Notes under the pieces: model-generated | The model's input: the letters and a program-made list of their open reading frames with translations, nothing else | What the model was told of the DNA's origin: nothing | Database searches by the model: none | Assembly (NCBI GenBank): GCA_023634235.1 | Contig: JAMKCF010000016.1 | Location: 1,547,501-1,611,500 of the forward strand | Length of the DNA: 64,000 nucleotides | Direction: 5' to 3' | Source: Pisaster brevispinus | Taxonomy: Eukaryota; Echinodermata; Asteroidea; Forcipulatida; Asteriidae | Shown: positions 23,650-36,500 of the stretch, piece after piece | Numbering within the stretch: position 1 is the stretch's first letter | How the letters are laid out: every line of letters begins with the position of its first letter | Made by a program: the position numbers and the translations under genes

Positions 23650-24510
23650 GAACAACACTTATTTTTATTGCCTCCTAATACCAAAGATGACATTGGATTG
23701 CTATAATTCATGCTTTTGTAGAACTTGTTGGTTTTATTAGTTGAGGTCAAGGGTCAAGTCTTAGTCAAAGTATTAGGGTCTAGTCATAGTCAAGGGCAAA
23801 TCCCTGCAGGAGATTTCAATTCTCAGTCTCATCACTTTCAGGTTCATCACTAAAAAAACAAAACACAATGAGAGACAGCTAATCCAATTTATACTAGCCT
23901 GGTCAGGCTGGTAGCTTTAGACCTTTTCAAATGATATCTGAGGATATGGTTTTGAAAATGGAACTTGTAAGACTAAACCTCAGCAGCATGACAATATAAC
24001 TGTTTTTATTTTTTAACAAAACCTTCACGAAAATGAGACTTCAAAAGTCTTATTTTCTCCCAACATCTGATTTCCAAAAATGAACAAAGGATGGTGTGGG
24101 GTTTTTTTCTTCTTCAATTTCGTTTTTTTCCAAAGCTAGTATCTTTGATATTTTGTTCAATCGAGAAAAAAACTACCAAAGGACAGAAAATGTGTCAGGA
24201 AAGTTTATCCAAATTGTTTTTAGTTCATGCTAGTCTCCACCACTTGGAGAAATTATTCAACACTTACCTTCTAAGAATCAATTTCCCAGTTGATGTCATG
24301 TGGCATCTAAATTACTAGCCAAACCCACTTGCATGTAGGACTGGCTGGCATGAAACATTGAATTTGTTTCTTCTTTAAATCAACAAATGCTAAGTGTATG
24401 TACACTCCCAGTTCTCAAAATGTTGGTCAAAGGTTAGAATACAAATTCCCCGAAAAATACGAGCATCACATAAAAAGCGGTCATTTAAAGGTCACTGAAA
24501 GATTTACTTC
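23650..24510. other. Nothing recognised
   Basis: Spacer before array 2; no gene or repeat partner identified. Confidence 0.45.
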
Positions 24511-24514
24511 CTTT

Positions 24515-27500
24515 GTGTGATGAAATCCCCTTACATCCCTTGCTTACCCAAAAGCCCCCAATTTCACTTCCGTTGTGAATTACCCTTACATCCCTTGCTT
24601 AACCAAAAGCCTCTACTTCACTTGTGTTGTGAATTACCCTTACATCCCTATCTTACCCATAAGCCCCTACTTCACTTGTGTTGATTACCCTTACATCCCT
24701 TGCTTACCCATAAGCCCCTACTTCACTTCCATTGTGAATTACCCTTACATCCCTTGCTTACCCAAAAGACCCTACTTTACTTATGTTGTGAATTACCCTT
24801 ACATCCCTTGCTTACCCAAAAGCCCCTACTTCACTTGTGTTGTGAATTACCCTTACATCCCTTGCCTACCCATAAGCCCCTATTTCCCTTGTGTTGTGAA
24901 TTACCCATACATCTCTTGCTTACCCAAAAGCCCCTACTTCACTTATGTTGTGAATTACCCATACATCTCTTGCTTACCCAAAAGCCCCTACTTCACTTAT
25001 GTTGTGAATTACCCTTACATCCCTTGCTTACCCAAAAGCCCCTACTTCACTTATGTTGTTAATTACCCTTACATCCCTTGCTTACCCAAAAGCCCCTACT
25101 TCACTTGTGTTGTGAATTACCCTTACATCCCTTGCTTACCCAAAAGCCCCTACTTCACTTATGTTGTTAATTACCCTTACATCCCTTGCTTACCCAAAAG
25201 CCCCTACTTCACTTGTGTTGTGATTTACCCTTACAACCCTTGCTTACCCAAAAGCCCCTACTTCACTTATGTTGTTAATTACCCTTACATCCCTTGCTTA
25301 CCCATAAGCCCCTACTTCACTCATGTTGTGAATTACCCTTACAACCCTTGCTTACCCAAAAGCCCCTACTTCACTTATGTTGTGAATCACCCTTACATCC
25401 CTTGCTTACCCATAAGCCCCTACTTCACTTGTGTTGTGAATTACCCTTATATCCCTTGCTTACCCAAAAGCCCCTACTTCACTTATGTTGTGAATTACCC
25501 TTACATCCCTTGCTTACCCATAAGCCCCTATTTCACCTGTGTTGTGAATTACCCTTACATCTCTTGCTTACCCATAAGCCCCTACTTCACTTATGTTGTG
25601 AATTACCCTTACATCCCTTGCTTACCCATAAGCCCCTATTTCACTTGTGTTGTGAATTACCCTTACATCCCTTGCTTACCCAAAAGCCCCTACTTCACTT
25701 ATGTTGTTAATTACCCTTACATCCCTTGCTTACCCAAAAGCCCCTACTTCACTTGTGTTGTGATTTACCCTTATATCCCTTGCTTACCCATCAGCCCCCA
25801 CTTCACTTATGTTGTGAATAACCCTTACATCCCTTGCTTACCAAAAAGCCCCTACTTCACTTGTGTTGTGATTTACCCTTATATCCCTTGCTTACCCATC
25901 AGCCCCCACTTCACTTATGTTGTGAATAACCCTTACATCCCTTGCTTACCAAAATGACCCTACTTCACTTGTGTTGTGAATTACCCTTACATCGTTTGCT
26001 TACCCACAAGCCCCTACTTCACTTATGTTGTGAATCACCCTTACATCCCTTGCCTACCCATAAGCCCCTACTTCACTTGTGTTGTGAATTACCCTTAAAT
26101 CCCTTGCTTACCCATAAGCCCCTACTTCACTTATGTTGTGAATAACCCTTACATCCCTTGCTTACCCACAAGCCCCTACTTCACTTATGTTGTGAATTAC
26201 CCTTACATCCCTTGCTTACCCATAAGCCCCTACTTCACTTATGTTGTGAATTACCCTTACATCCCTTGCTTACCCACAAGCCCCTACTTCACTTATGTTG
26301 TGAATTACCCTTACATCCCTTGCTTACCCATAAGCCCCTACTTCACTTGTGCTGTGATTTACCCTTATATCCCTTGCTTACCCATCAGCCCCCACTTCAC
26401 TTATGTTGTGAATAACCCTTACATCCCTTGCTTACCAAAAAGCCCCTACTTCACTTGTGTTGTGAATTACCCTTACATCGTTTGCTTACCCACAAGCCCC
26501 TACTTCACTTATGTTGTGAATTACCCTTACATCCCTTGCTTACCCATAAGCCCCTACTTCACTCATGTTGTGAATTACCCTTACATCCCTTGCTTACCCA
26601 AAAGCCCCTACTTCACTTATGTTGTGAATCACCCTTACATCCCTTGCTTACCCATAAGCCCCTACTTCACTTGTGTTGTGAATTACCCTTATATCCCTTG
26701 CTTACCCAAAAGCCCCTACTTCACTTATGTTGTGAATTACCCTTACATCCCTTGCTTACCCATAAGCCCCTATTTCACCTGTGTTGTGAATTACCCTTAC
26801 ATCTGTTGCTTACCCATAAGCCCCTACTTCACTTATGTTGTGAATTACCCTTACATCCCTTGCTTACCCATAAGCCCCTATTTCACTTGTGTTGTGAATT
26901 ACCCTTACATCTCTTGCTTACCAAAAAGCCCCTACTTCACTTGTGTTGTGATTTACCCTTATATGCCTTGCTTACCCATCAGCCCCTATTTCACTTGTGT
27001 TGTGAATTACCTTTACATCTCTTGCTTACCCAAAAGCCCCTACTTCACTTATGTTGTGAATTACCCTTACATCCCTTGCTTACCCATAAGCCCCTACTTC
27101 ACTTGTGTTGTGAATTACCCTTACATCCCTTGCTTACCCAAAAGCCGCTACTTCACTTATCATGTGAATTACCCTTACATCCCTTGCTTACCCATAAGCC
27201 CCTACTTCACTTGTGTTGTGAATTACCCTTACATCCCTTGCTTACCCATAAGCCCCTATTTCCTACTTCACTTATGTTGTGAATTACCCTTACATCTCTT
27301 GCTTACCCAAAAGCCCCTACTTCACTTGTGTTGTGAATTACCCTTACATTCCTTGCTTACCCAAAAGCCCCTACTTCACTTGTGTTGTGAATTACCCTTA
27401 CATCCCTTGCTTACCCAAAAGCCCCTATTTCACTTGTGTTGTGAATTACCCTTACATTCCTTGCTTACCCAAAAGCCCCTACTTCACTTGTGTTGTGAAT

Positions 27501-28715
27501 TACCCTTACATCCCTTGCTTACCCAAAAGCCCCTATTTCACTTGTGTTGTGAATTACCCTTACATCGTTTGCTTACCCACAAGCCCCTACTTCACTTGTG
27601 TTGTGAATTACCCTTACATTCCTTGCTTACCCAAAAGCCCCTACTTCACTTGTGTTGTGAATTACCCTTACATCCCTTGCTTACCCAAAAGCCCCTATTT
27701 CACTTGTGTTGTGAATTACCCTTACATCCCTTGCTTACCCATAAGCCCCTACTTCACTTATGTTGTGAATTACCCTTACATCTCTTGCTTACCCAAAAGC
27801 CCCTACTTCACTTGTGTTGTGAATTACCCTTACATTCCTTGCTTACCCAAAAGCCCCTACTTCACTTGTGTTGTGAATTACCCTTACATCCCTTGCTTAC
27901 CCAAAAGCCCCTATTTCACTTGTGTTGTGAATTACCCTTACATTCCTTGCTTACCCAAAAGCCCCTACTTCACTCATGTTGTGAATTACCCTTACATCCC
28001 TTGCTTACCCAAAAGCCCCTATTTCACTTGTGTTGTGAATTACCCTTACATTCCTTGCTTACCCAAAAGCCCCTACTTCACTTATGTTGTGAATTACCCT
28101 TACATCCCTTGCTTACCCAAAAGCCCCTATTTCACTTGTGTTGTGAATTACCCTTACATTCCTTGCTTACCCAAAAGCCCCATATTTCACTTGTGTTGTG
28201 AATTACCCTTACATTCCTTGCTTTTACCCAAAAACCCCTACTTCACTTGTGTTGTGAATTACCCTTACATCCCTTGCTTACCCATAAGCCCCTATTTCAC
28301 TTGTGTTGTGAATTACCCTTACATCTCTTGCTTACCAAAAAGCCCCTACTTCACTTGTGTTGTGATTTACCCTTATATGCCTTGCTCACCCATCAGCCCC
28401 TATTTCACTTGTGTTGTGAATGACCTTTACATCTCTTGCTTACCCAAAAGCCTCTACTTCACTTATGTTGTGAATCACCCTTACATCCCTTGCTTACCCA
28501 TAAGCCCCTACTTCACTTATGTTGTGAATTACCTTTACTTATGTTGTGAATTACCTTTACTTACCCAAAAGCCCCTACTTCACTTATGTTGTGAATTACC
28601 CTTACATCCCTTGCTTACCCATAAGCCCCTACTTCACTTATGTTGCGAATTACCCTTACATCTGTTGCTTACCAAAAAGCCTCTACTTCACTTGTGTTGT
28701 GAATTACACATTCGT
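24515..28715 (+). repeat. 54-bp minisatellite array 2, about 77 copies
   Basis: Units of 54 bp: TGAATTACCCTTACATCCCT TGC followed by TTACCCAAAAGCCCCTACTT CACTTGTGTTG, with A/T, C/T variants that mix in a non-random order (for example AAAAGC versus ATAAGC units). Related to array 1 through the TGAATTACC...CTTCACTTGTG core. The unit length keeps two plus frames open for up to 687 codons (unit peptide NYPYIPCLPKSPYFTCVV). Small length changes (near 27260, 28180, 28215 and 28540) switch the frame, as expected for non-coding DNA. Confidence 0.95.
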
Positions 28716-29019
28716 ATGTAGTCATAGTTTTTTTTCGATCGTTTTGTTCATATATCAATTCAATGTCATCTTTGGTATTTATCGGCAATCAAGTGCAAAA
28801 AAGGTCACTTTTCATCTACCCAAAACAGTGCAAACATTTGTGACGTTTTCTGGCGATACGTCTGGCATTTTCTTAAATGTTTTTGAAAGTTTGTCTTAAA
28901 AATTTTCAAGTGAACTTTGTGTTAGCCAAAACAAGTTCTCTTGTAGGCGTTGTCAGTCGTCTACAGTTGGACGTTCAAATTGCAGCCCCATGAAAAGCAA
29001 GGGGGAAATTCTGACCATT

Positions 29020-29432
29020 GTAGAACATGTTTCTCCAACCAGCATATCATCTGGATAGAAGTCTTCATCATTTATTGGGTTAGGATTCCATTGGAACAAG
29101 CGTCAATATCTCTTGGTACCACCAGTGCAGCTTGGTTGCGAAACTACAATCGGTGAAATCTTAAGCACTCTTGGGGGCGTCACTCATTTAAGCAAGCAAC
29201 AACTCCCTTCTGCTCAAGACTACTGCGTCTAAAACAGCGCAAAATTGCGTCTAGCTCATTGGGACTTGTAAAACATTACATCATTGAAGTAGACCACTAA
29301 TGGTTCATCCAAGTGAACTTCACTGAACAGAGAACATATCGACCATTGCACCTGGGGCCAGTAAGTCACCACGCGTTCCAGGTAGCCGAGGGGGGAAACC
29401 GACAGGCACAGGTGTTTGCACAACTCTGCTTT
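29020..29432 (-). repeat. Right arm of the large inverted duplication
   Basis: Reverse-complement partner of 23143-23615; carries the diverged exon-like segment and ATGATGAAGACTTCTATCCA matching 23560-23580. Confidence 0.75.
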
Positions 29433-29537
29433 TTTTTTTGGCCAATTTTTTTAATTAAAAAAATGGAACGTACTCTCTCTTTGTAATTTGTGTCTTATTT
29501 ACGCTAAGCCTACCCCCCCCCCCATATCTAAAATTGA

Positions 29538-29646
29538 GGGTTCATCTTGGCCCAGTGGAACCCACCCCCACCCTGTAGAAACCAACCTCAATTGGGGGTC
29601 AGTTTCTACAGGGTGGGGGTGGGTTCCACTGGGCTAAGATGAACCC
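29538..29646. repeat. Near-perfect 45-bp inverted repeat (hairpin)
   Basis: Arms 29538-29582 and 29602-29646 pair at 44 of 45 positions around a 19-bp loop; the one mismatch is a G:T type pair in RNA. Arms start GGGTTCATCTT and end AGATGAACCC. C/G-rich. Confidence 0.9.
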
Positions 29647-29649
29647 CCA

Positions 29650-30400
29650 GGTCGCTGTGTTTTCCCACAATGCAATTGGGTGTGTATACGCGCTTTTTAG
29701 CAAGTTGTTTTGCGCATCAGAAATTTAACGTAAAAATTATGCACACTCAATTTATGTTGCTTTATGGGCAAACATGGCGACAGAGTACAAAGTTACAACT
29801 CAAATAATGAGACAACAGTCAAGGTTTGAGCAAATCAACCAGGGGGGGATTTTGAAACACTTTATTTATTTATTTGGGTGAGTTGATTTGCCCTTAAATA
29901 GCATCAGCCTTTATTCGCCTACAAATAAACTTAACATTAATCATTTAACACATATATAACAAACATTTTAAAAGAGAAAATAATTTGTCAAGATCCAACG
30001 CCCCAAAGGCTTGAGTGACAAAGCATACTTGGTTGAAAACTAATTTAAGAAAAAATAGTTGGGTTATTTTATTTTTAACTTTCTTCATTAAATTTTTAAG
30101 TTAGAAATCAAGCTGCATCCAAAACTACATACTTGTAGCATATTGTTTTACTTGAAGTTAGTTTTCCCCAATTCAACAAGTGAAATTTCTCTAAAGAGAG
30201 ACTAAGTTGCCACAGTGGATTTCTTAGATTCTGTTTTGTAGACTACTTTCTTCGTTGATTACGTATGTTTGCAGAAATAGCTTATTAAATGATTCAACTA
30301 CAAAATGTCTTTCCAAAGGTTTTGTTTGGTGCCGTCCATTCTCATTGAAAGTAACTTCATCAGCAGTAGCTTATAACTCTATGTTCGTAAAAGTTTCTTT
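29650..30400. other. Nothing recognised
   Basis: Region left of the putative minus-strand terminal exon at 30595; possibly its 3' untranslated sequence. No other signal. Confidence 0.4.
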
Positions 30401-30588
30401 AATTAAAAAGTTGATGGTTCCTAGGCTGCAACAGGTTGCTTCATCTCGTCCAAGAGTTCAGTATCAGTTGTATTCTCTGTTACGATCATCGACTTGTTTG
30501 CATCACATTGATAGTTCCAAGGCTTCTTTTGTCTCCTTGACGACCACAGCAGTTCAGAGTAAGAGGATGCTGCATCAGCTAAAGTTTG

Positions 30589-33500
30589 TCCAAATCTGTA
30601 ATGTTAATAGACAGAAGAAAAACACATTATTGAAGCACCAATAGCTCAACAGTTTGATAATTTATACAAAGAGAAACAACCCAAGGAGTTTCAACCTATT
30701 TTGGTCAAAAAATGAAGGGAAAAAACAGAAGGGGTAAGCATTTTTATCAATTTAGTCAAACATTTAAAAAATCACTAGGGGTAAGTTCAGCATTTTAGCC
30801 AAAATTTGTTCAAAAGTTTAAAAATCACAAGGGGTAAGTCCAGCATTTTAATCAAATTTGGATTGACACTTGAAAAAATCACAAGGGGTAAGTTCAGCAT
30901 TTTAATCAAATTTGGATCGACACTTGAAAAAATCACAAGGGGTAAGTTCAGCATTTTAATCAAATTTGGATTGACACTTGAAAAAATCACAAGGGGTAAG
31001 TTCAGCATTTTAATCAAATTTGGATTGACACTTGAAAAAATCACAAGGGGTAAGTTCAGCATTTTAATCAAATTTGGATCGACACTTGAAAAAATCACAA
31101 GGGGTAAGGTCGGCATTTTAGCCAAAATGTGTTCAAAAGTTTAAAATCACAAGGGGTAAGTCCAGCATTTTTAATCAAATTTCGATCAATACTTGAAAAA
31201 ATCACAAGGGGTAAGGTCGGCATTTTAGCCAAAATTTGTTTAAAAAAAAATTAAAAATCACAAGGGATAGGCCCAGCATTACTATCAACTATTGGTCGAT
31301 TTTGGAAAAATCGCAAGGGATAAGTCCATCTGTTTAACCAAAATTTGGTCCAACGTTGAAAATATCGCATGGGGTAAGTCCAGCATTCTTATCAAAATAG
31401 GGTTGAAAAATTCACAACAATTTAGGAAAATTTATTGCATTTTTTTGAGTGATTCAGAGAGTTTTGTGTTAATTCAAATGTTCTACCTCATGTTGATTCA
31501 AAGCCCATCAGTATTTTATTTTTAGCCAATCTTACAAATTGCTGAACCTTACTTGATTCTAAGAGTAAAGTCCACCAGAATCACAAAAGTTTTGACACAT
31601 TGGCTTCATTATCCAAAGCTCACCTTTTAAAAGACTTTTGAGATTGGCGTTGGCACTCTTATTCTTGGTAAATGGGTGATCTCACTGGAAGCCGTACCAT
31701 GTTATGGGAAAACACACACAAATATACATATAAATATATATAATTGAGGTCAAATATAACTATTTAAATGAAAGTACAAAAAATTATTTAAAGTATCCAA
31801 ATTTAGGGCTGAGAGGGAAACAGTATGGTACCTTTTAAAAAATGTGATTCAATCAGAAAAATGGAAAACAAATTGGAATTTAAGCTATGAATAAAACCTG
31901 CCACAGTGGTTTTACTGGGTTTTTTATTAACTGTTCAGTTTTTCCTCGATCCTGAGAGACTTTTGCCAATAATCTAATGGTCTACCTTATCTTAGTTCAA
32001 AGAGAGTTTGCATAAAACCAGTTTTTTATCAAATTATGCCTTGGTTCATGAATAAAGAACTTGTTATAATTTTTTCATTGCCAACATTACCACCAATGTT
32101 TTGCCTTGGTTTAAAGTGTGTTAGCATTTAGGCAGAGCATTTTTGTAAACAAAGCCAATCAGCATTTGTTTTGTCTTGATTCAAAGGAAGTAAGAAAGTA
32201 AGTAATTCTGTGAACTTGCCTATTATAGCTTTAACCCTATCAGACATGGGCTTTGGGGATTTAGTGTTAGAGGGGTACATAGTTCACCTCTCAGATCTGT
32301 CAAATTTCTCTAGGAGTTTGTATGAAACTTGTCATAACTGTATATTATACCAAGCTCTTCTTTAAGGCATAAGAAAAAGCAAATAAATAAATAAATAAAA
32401 CTACCATTAAACATAACATTTGGTGTTCTTTTTCCCATTTTTTATACAAAATGTTAACTTTCCAATAATTTCTGTAATCTGTCTGAAAGCTGTCAAACTT
32501 TTAAATCTTGTTTATTTTGACAATCAAGAAGGATGTTTGGGGTCCTATAATATTTGGTTTATTCCATTTTTATAATTATTATTTTTTCCAATTCAAAATT
32601 GACTTTCCTACACACACCACTGTCACTTTTTGAGAAAGAGATCTTCAAAAGTTACAGGCAAAAATATGGTTGGGGGGGGGGGACAAAATCACCAAAAAAA
32701 ACGTTGCAGTCGTTTGACCCTATGTCAAACATTAAACGTTTGCCATGGTAACAGCTGATCACATTTTGAAACTAATTCTATGATACAACTCTAGACAAAT
32801 ATTGGGGAAAGTGAGAAAATTGGTGGTGATGGGGTACAGCCTTTATAAGGTACAGGCAAAAATATGGTGGGGGCACATTGTGTGTCCCCGCCCCCCAGTC
32901 CTGTTGTGTTTAATGGATTGTAGCCTAAATCCCACAGAATAACACAAATGTTGGCACTGTTATTTACAAATGCTGCATACTTTCCCTTCCTGTACTTACC
33001 TTTATGAAGATGAACAGTGCTGGGCCATGGAACTCTACAAAGGTTAAGGATGGAGCTCTCACTGCATATAGCTGACTCTGTGAAAACACAAATAAAGTAT
33101 TACAACTGAGCTCAACAAGTTTTATTATTTGAATTCCTATAAACCAGTTGTATGCTTGCCAAGGTTTTTACAGCTGGTATTTCATAGACACCCCATGGCC
33201 CATGTACTGTGGACTTTAGTTTTGTGGCAAGAGCCAATTGGGCAGGAGACTATATACATGTATACTGATAGTAATAGAGTTTTAAAGAATATGAAATTTT
33301 ATATTTTCAAGACATCATAGCATTTCATGAATGGTTTCCAAATCCTGATATGATCTTTAAAAAATCAGACTGCTGGGGAGGGGGGGTAATGTTTTCTGGG
33401 AGAATTTGTTGAACTTAACCCAATTTCATGAAGCTGCTTAAAAGCACAAAAGTAGCTAAGCACAACAAATTTATGCTTGCCAGAATAAGGTTACCAGCCA

Positions 33501-36500
33501 AAAGATCATCAGTCCAACAGAATTAAATGATACATGCAGTTGGATTTTAAAGTGTTGAAGGTGATTAGGGTTACTATACCACAAACTTACCTTTAGATTA
33601 TGTCAGATGGACACACTCTGGGTCATAGGCACTTTCAATCTCCTCAGTGCATGGGATGGCTTGGGCAGTGGCAGGACTGGATACGAGCCTGTGAGTGATA
33701 TAAAATAACAACAATTAAAGTACTTCTTCTAAACAAATCTGACCAAGAGTAGTTGGTTTGGAAATTGAGTCATTGCCAATTACAACTGCCTAACACAATA
33801 TTCACTCAAGAAACCTTGACCTCAGCAACAATTTGTAATAATTTCAGATAGAATATTGACTATAGTTTAAGAAGAAAAATAAAAGGTCTGTTTGTGGTAG
33901 TTTAAGACCCCAAAACAAAGCACTGTGCCTTGAATCAGAGTGATTTGGTGGTTGAGTTATACAATGATACTTGGGGTGGTACATGACTAGAAGACTAACC
34001 TTGGTACCAGTGGGTACTGCACCAAAGAATTTGCATCAGCAGGGATGAAATTTGCATCAGCAGGGATGAAAAATGATGTTTGTGTTTTACCGCGTACACC
34101 AATTTTAGGGCTTGAAATTAACACTGGACCACAGGATTGATGAGGCCTGTGATTTTAGCGTGGAGCCAGAAACACACACTGGGACAAGCCTGGTGGTCTT
34201 GTGTTTTTCAATTAAATAAATTTCCTCATTGTGTAATGTCTTTGTGAGAAAATGTTGACTGTGAATGTGATAATTCTCTTTCAATTCTCTTTCAAGGCTA
34301 TTAAGGTACACTCACACATAAACACAACTGAGATAGGCTAGATCTTGTTTGGGTGCTGGTTCAACTTATTTTGATTCTGGTCATGTAAAATAAATTCTTG
34401 TCCAGTAAAAATTTGGAGCTGCAGGCCCTGCTGTATTGTGGGGTTTTCCCCCAAAAATCGAGCCCTGCATAATGTGTATTCACTGTAGCACCTATTTCAT
34501 TCCCCCAAAGACATGTGTAAAAACCTACAGGCATATTACTTGGGTGGGATTCAAACCAACAACCTTTGACATTCTAGAGTAGTCTTAAACACCTAGACCA
34601 CTATGCTTGCCCAACAAGTAGAGATGCCAGTACATCAAACTTACCTTAGAGTATGTGAGATGCCAAGAATCACTGATGAGTGGTAAGAAGTAGCAATCTA
34701 CTTGTTGTTTTGGATGATCTCTTAAAAAAGTAAGCACAAACCTGAGTGAAACAATTAAGAATAGTAGATATTAGAGTACATTTAACCTACCACGGTGACA
34801 TCAAACTGTCCTTAACAATCTGTTTGTAAACAACTGTTGTGTACCCTGCCAAAAAAGTTAACACGTTAAGGAAACACACATTGTGACAGGGCCGGTGGTC
34901 TTGTGTTTTTCAATTGAATACATTTCCTCATTGTGTAATATCTTGGTGAAAATGTAAAATTAGTCAAATTGATTCTTTGACTAACTTGCCCGGCAGGTAA
35001 GAGGCAGTTTGAATGTAAGCAGTGGGGTACTGCACCAAAGAATTTGCATCAGCAGGGATAAAAAATGGTGTTTGTGTTTTACCACATACACCAATATCAG
35101 GGCTTCAAATTAACACTGGACCACAGGACCGAGCTAGGCTGTGATTTTAGCGTGTGGCCAGGAAACACACACTAGGACAAGCCTGGTGGTCTTGTGTTTT
35201 TCAATTGAATAAATTTCCTGTGAAAAAATATTGACTGTGAATGTGATAGTTATCTTTCAATTCTCTTTCAAGACTATTAAGGTAGACTAACACATTAACA
35301 CAAATGAGTTCTTGTTCAATTCAATTTGATTCTGGTCATGTAAAATAAGTTCTGGTCCAGTTAAACTTTTGAGCTGCAGGCCCTGCCGTCTTGTGGGTTT
35401 TCCCCCCAAATTCGAGCCCTGCATAAAGTGTGTTCACTGTAGCACCTATTTCTTTCCCAAGACCTTTGCAAAAAACCTACAGGCATATTACTTGGGTGGG
35501 ATTCAAACCAACAACCTTTGACTTTCTAGAGTAGTTTTTAACAGCTAGACCACCAAGCTTGCCCAACGAGTAGAGATGCCAGTACATCAAACTTACCTTA
35601 GAGTATATAAGATGCCAAGAAACACTGAGTGGTAAAAAGTAGCAATCTGGAGTGACCTCTCGGGAAATGTCAGCACAAACCTGAGTAGAATAATTAAATA
35701 CTAGGTTTCAGAATACATGCAGCCATCAAAACTGTTCTGAACAATCAGTTTGTAAACCATTAATATGTATTCTACCAAAAAGTTAGTGCAAAGTTCCAAA
35801 CTTTCCAAGTTCCCTATTGAGACCTAGCAAAATAGTATGGAATAAGTCAAATAAGCCTGGGTTGATTCTTTGACTACAGAATAGTTCTCGATTGAGCAAA
35901 GAAAACTTGAAGAGCAGGATTTGAACCTGCGACCTCCAAACTAATGTACCAGAGCTCCACCAAATGAGCTACTCTAGTTGTTGGCAGTTCCTATGTTCAA
36001 TATCTTTGTTCGGCAATGCCAGTAAGAACAAGTTATTCAACCTGTAATTGCCATTGCCCACCCCACCCCCCCCCCCCTCCCGACTATGCCTACATGATCC
36101 CTTGTAAAGTATTACCAATTTCTACTAGGTTTGTGGTAACACCATTTAGCATTCTCTTTGTAAGTTACAGGGTTTGCCTTTTTCAGTGACTGGCCTGCAG
36201 GACCAGTTAGTTTGTCCTTTCAAAGGTCCATTACCTTTTTCACTAACCCTAAGCTTACTTCAAATGAAATAGGGATACTCTCTAACACCGAACTTGCCAG
36301 CAGTACTACTTGGAATGAATTTTGTTTTAACTGGCATTTGGCCAGTGGATCACTGTTAAGGGAGAACACCGAGTTGTGATGGATCTGAAAAGAACCCTTG
36401 GTTTAACGACTCATTTTCATCAGGCAACTCGTTCAGAATGCTCTGACCGTCTTCGGGAGAATGCCGGACTTTGATGATGCATTTTCAACGATGTAATATA

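Noticed and set aside
26138..28721. Open frames of 480-687 codons across array 2
   Set aside because: They follow from a 54-bp period without stops. Frame shifts inside the array are carried without a stop, several frames are open at once, and there is no start context or domain.
30421..30595. 57-codon minus frame FGQTLADAASSYSELLW as the certain last exon
   Set aside because: It needs phase 2 at its start, but the preceding candidate exon leaves in phase 0; not certain enough to call.
35905..35985. Functional tRNA gene
   Set aside because: A- and B-box-like parts are present but the acceptor stem does not close and similar heads recur in SINE copies.
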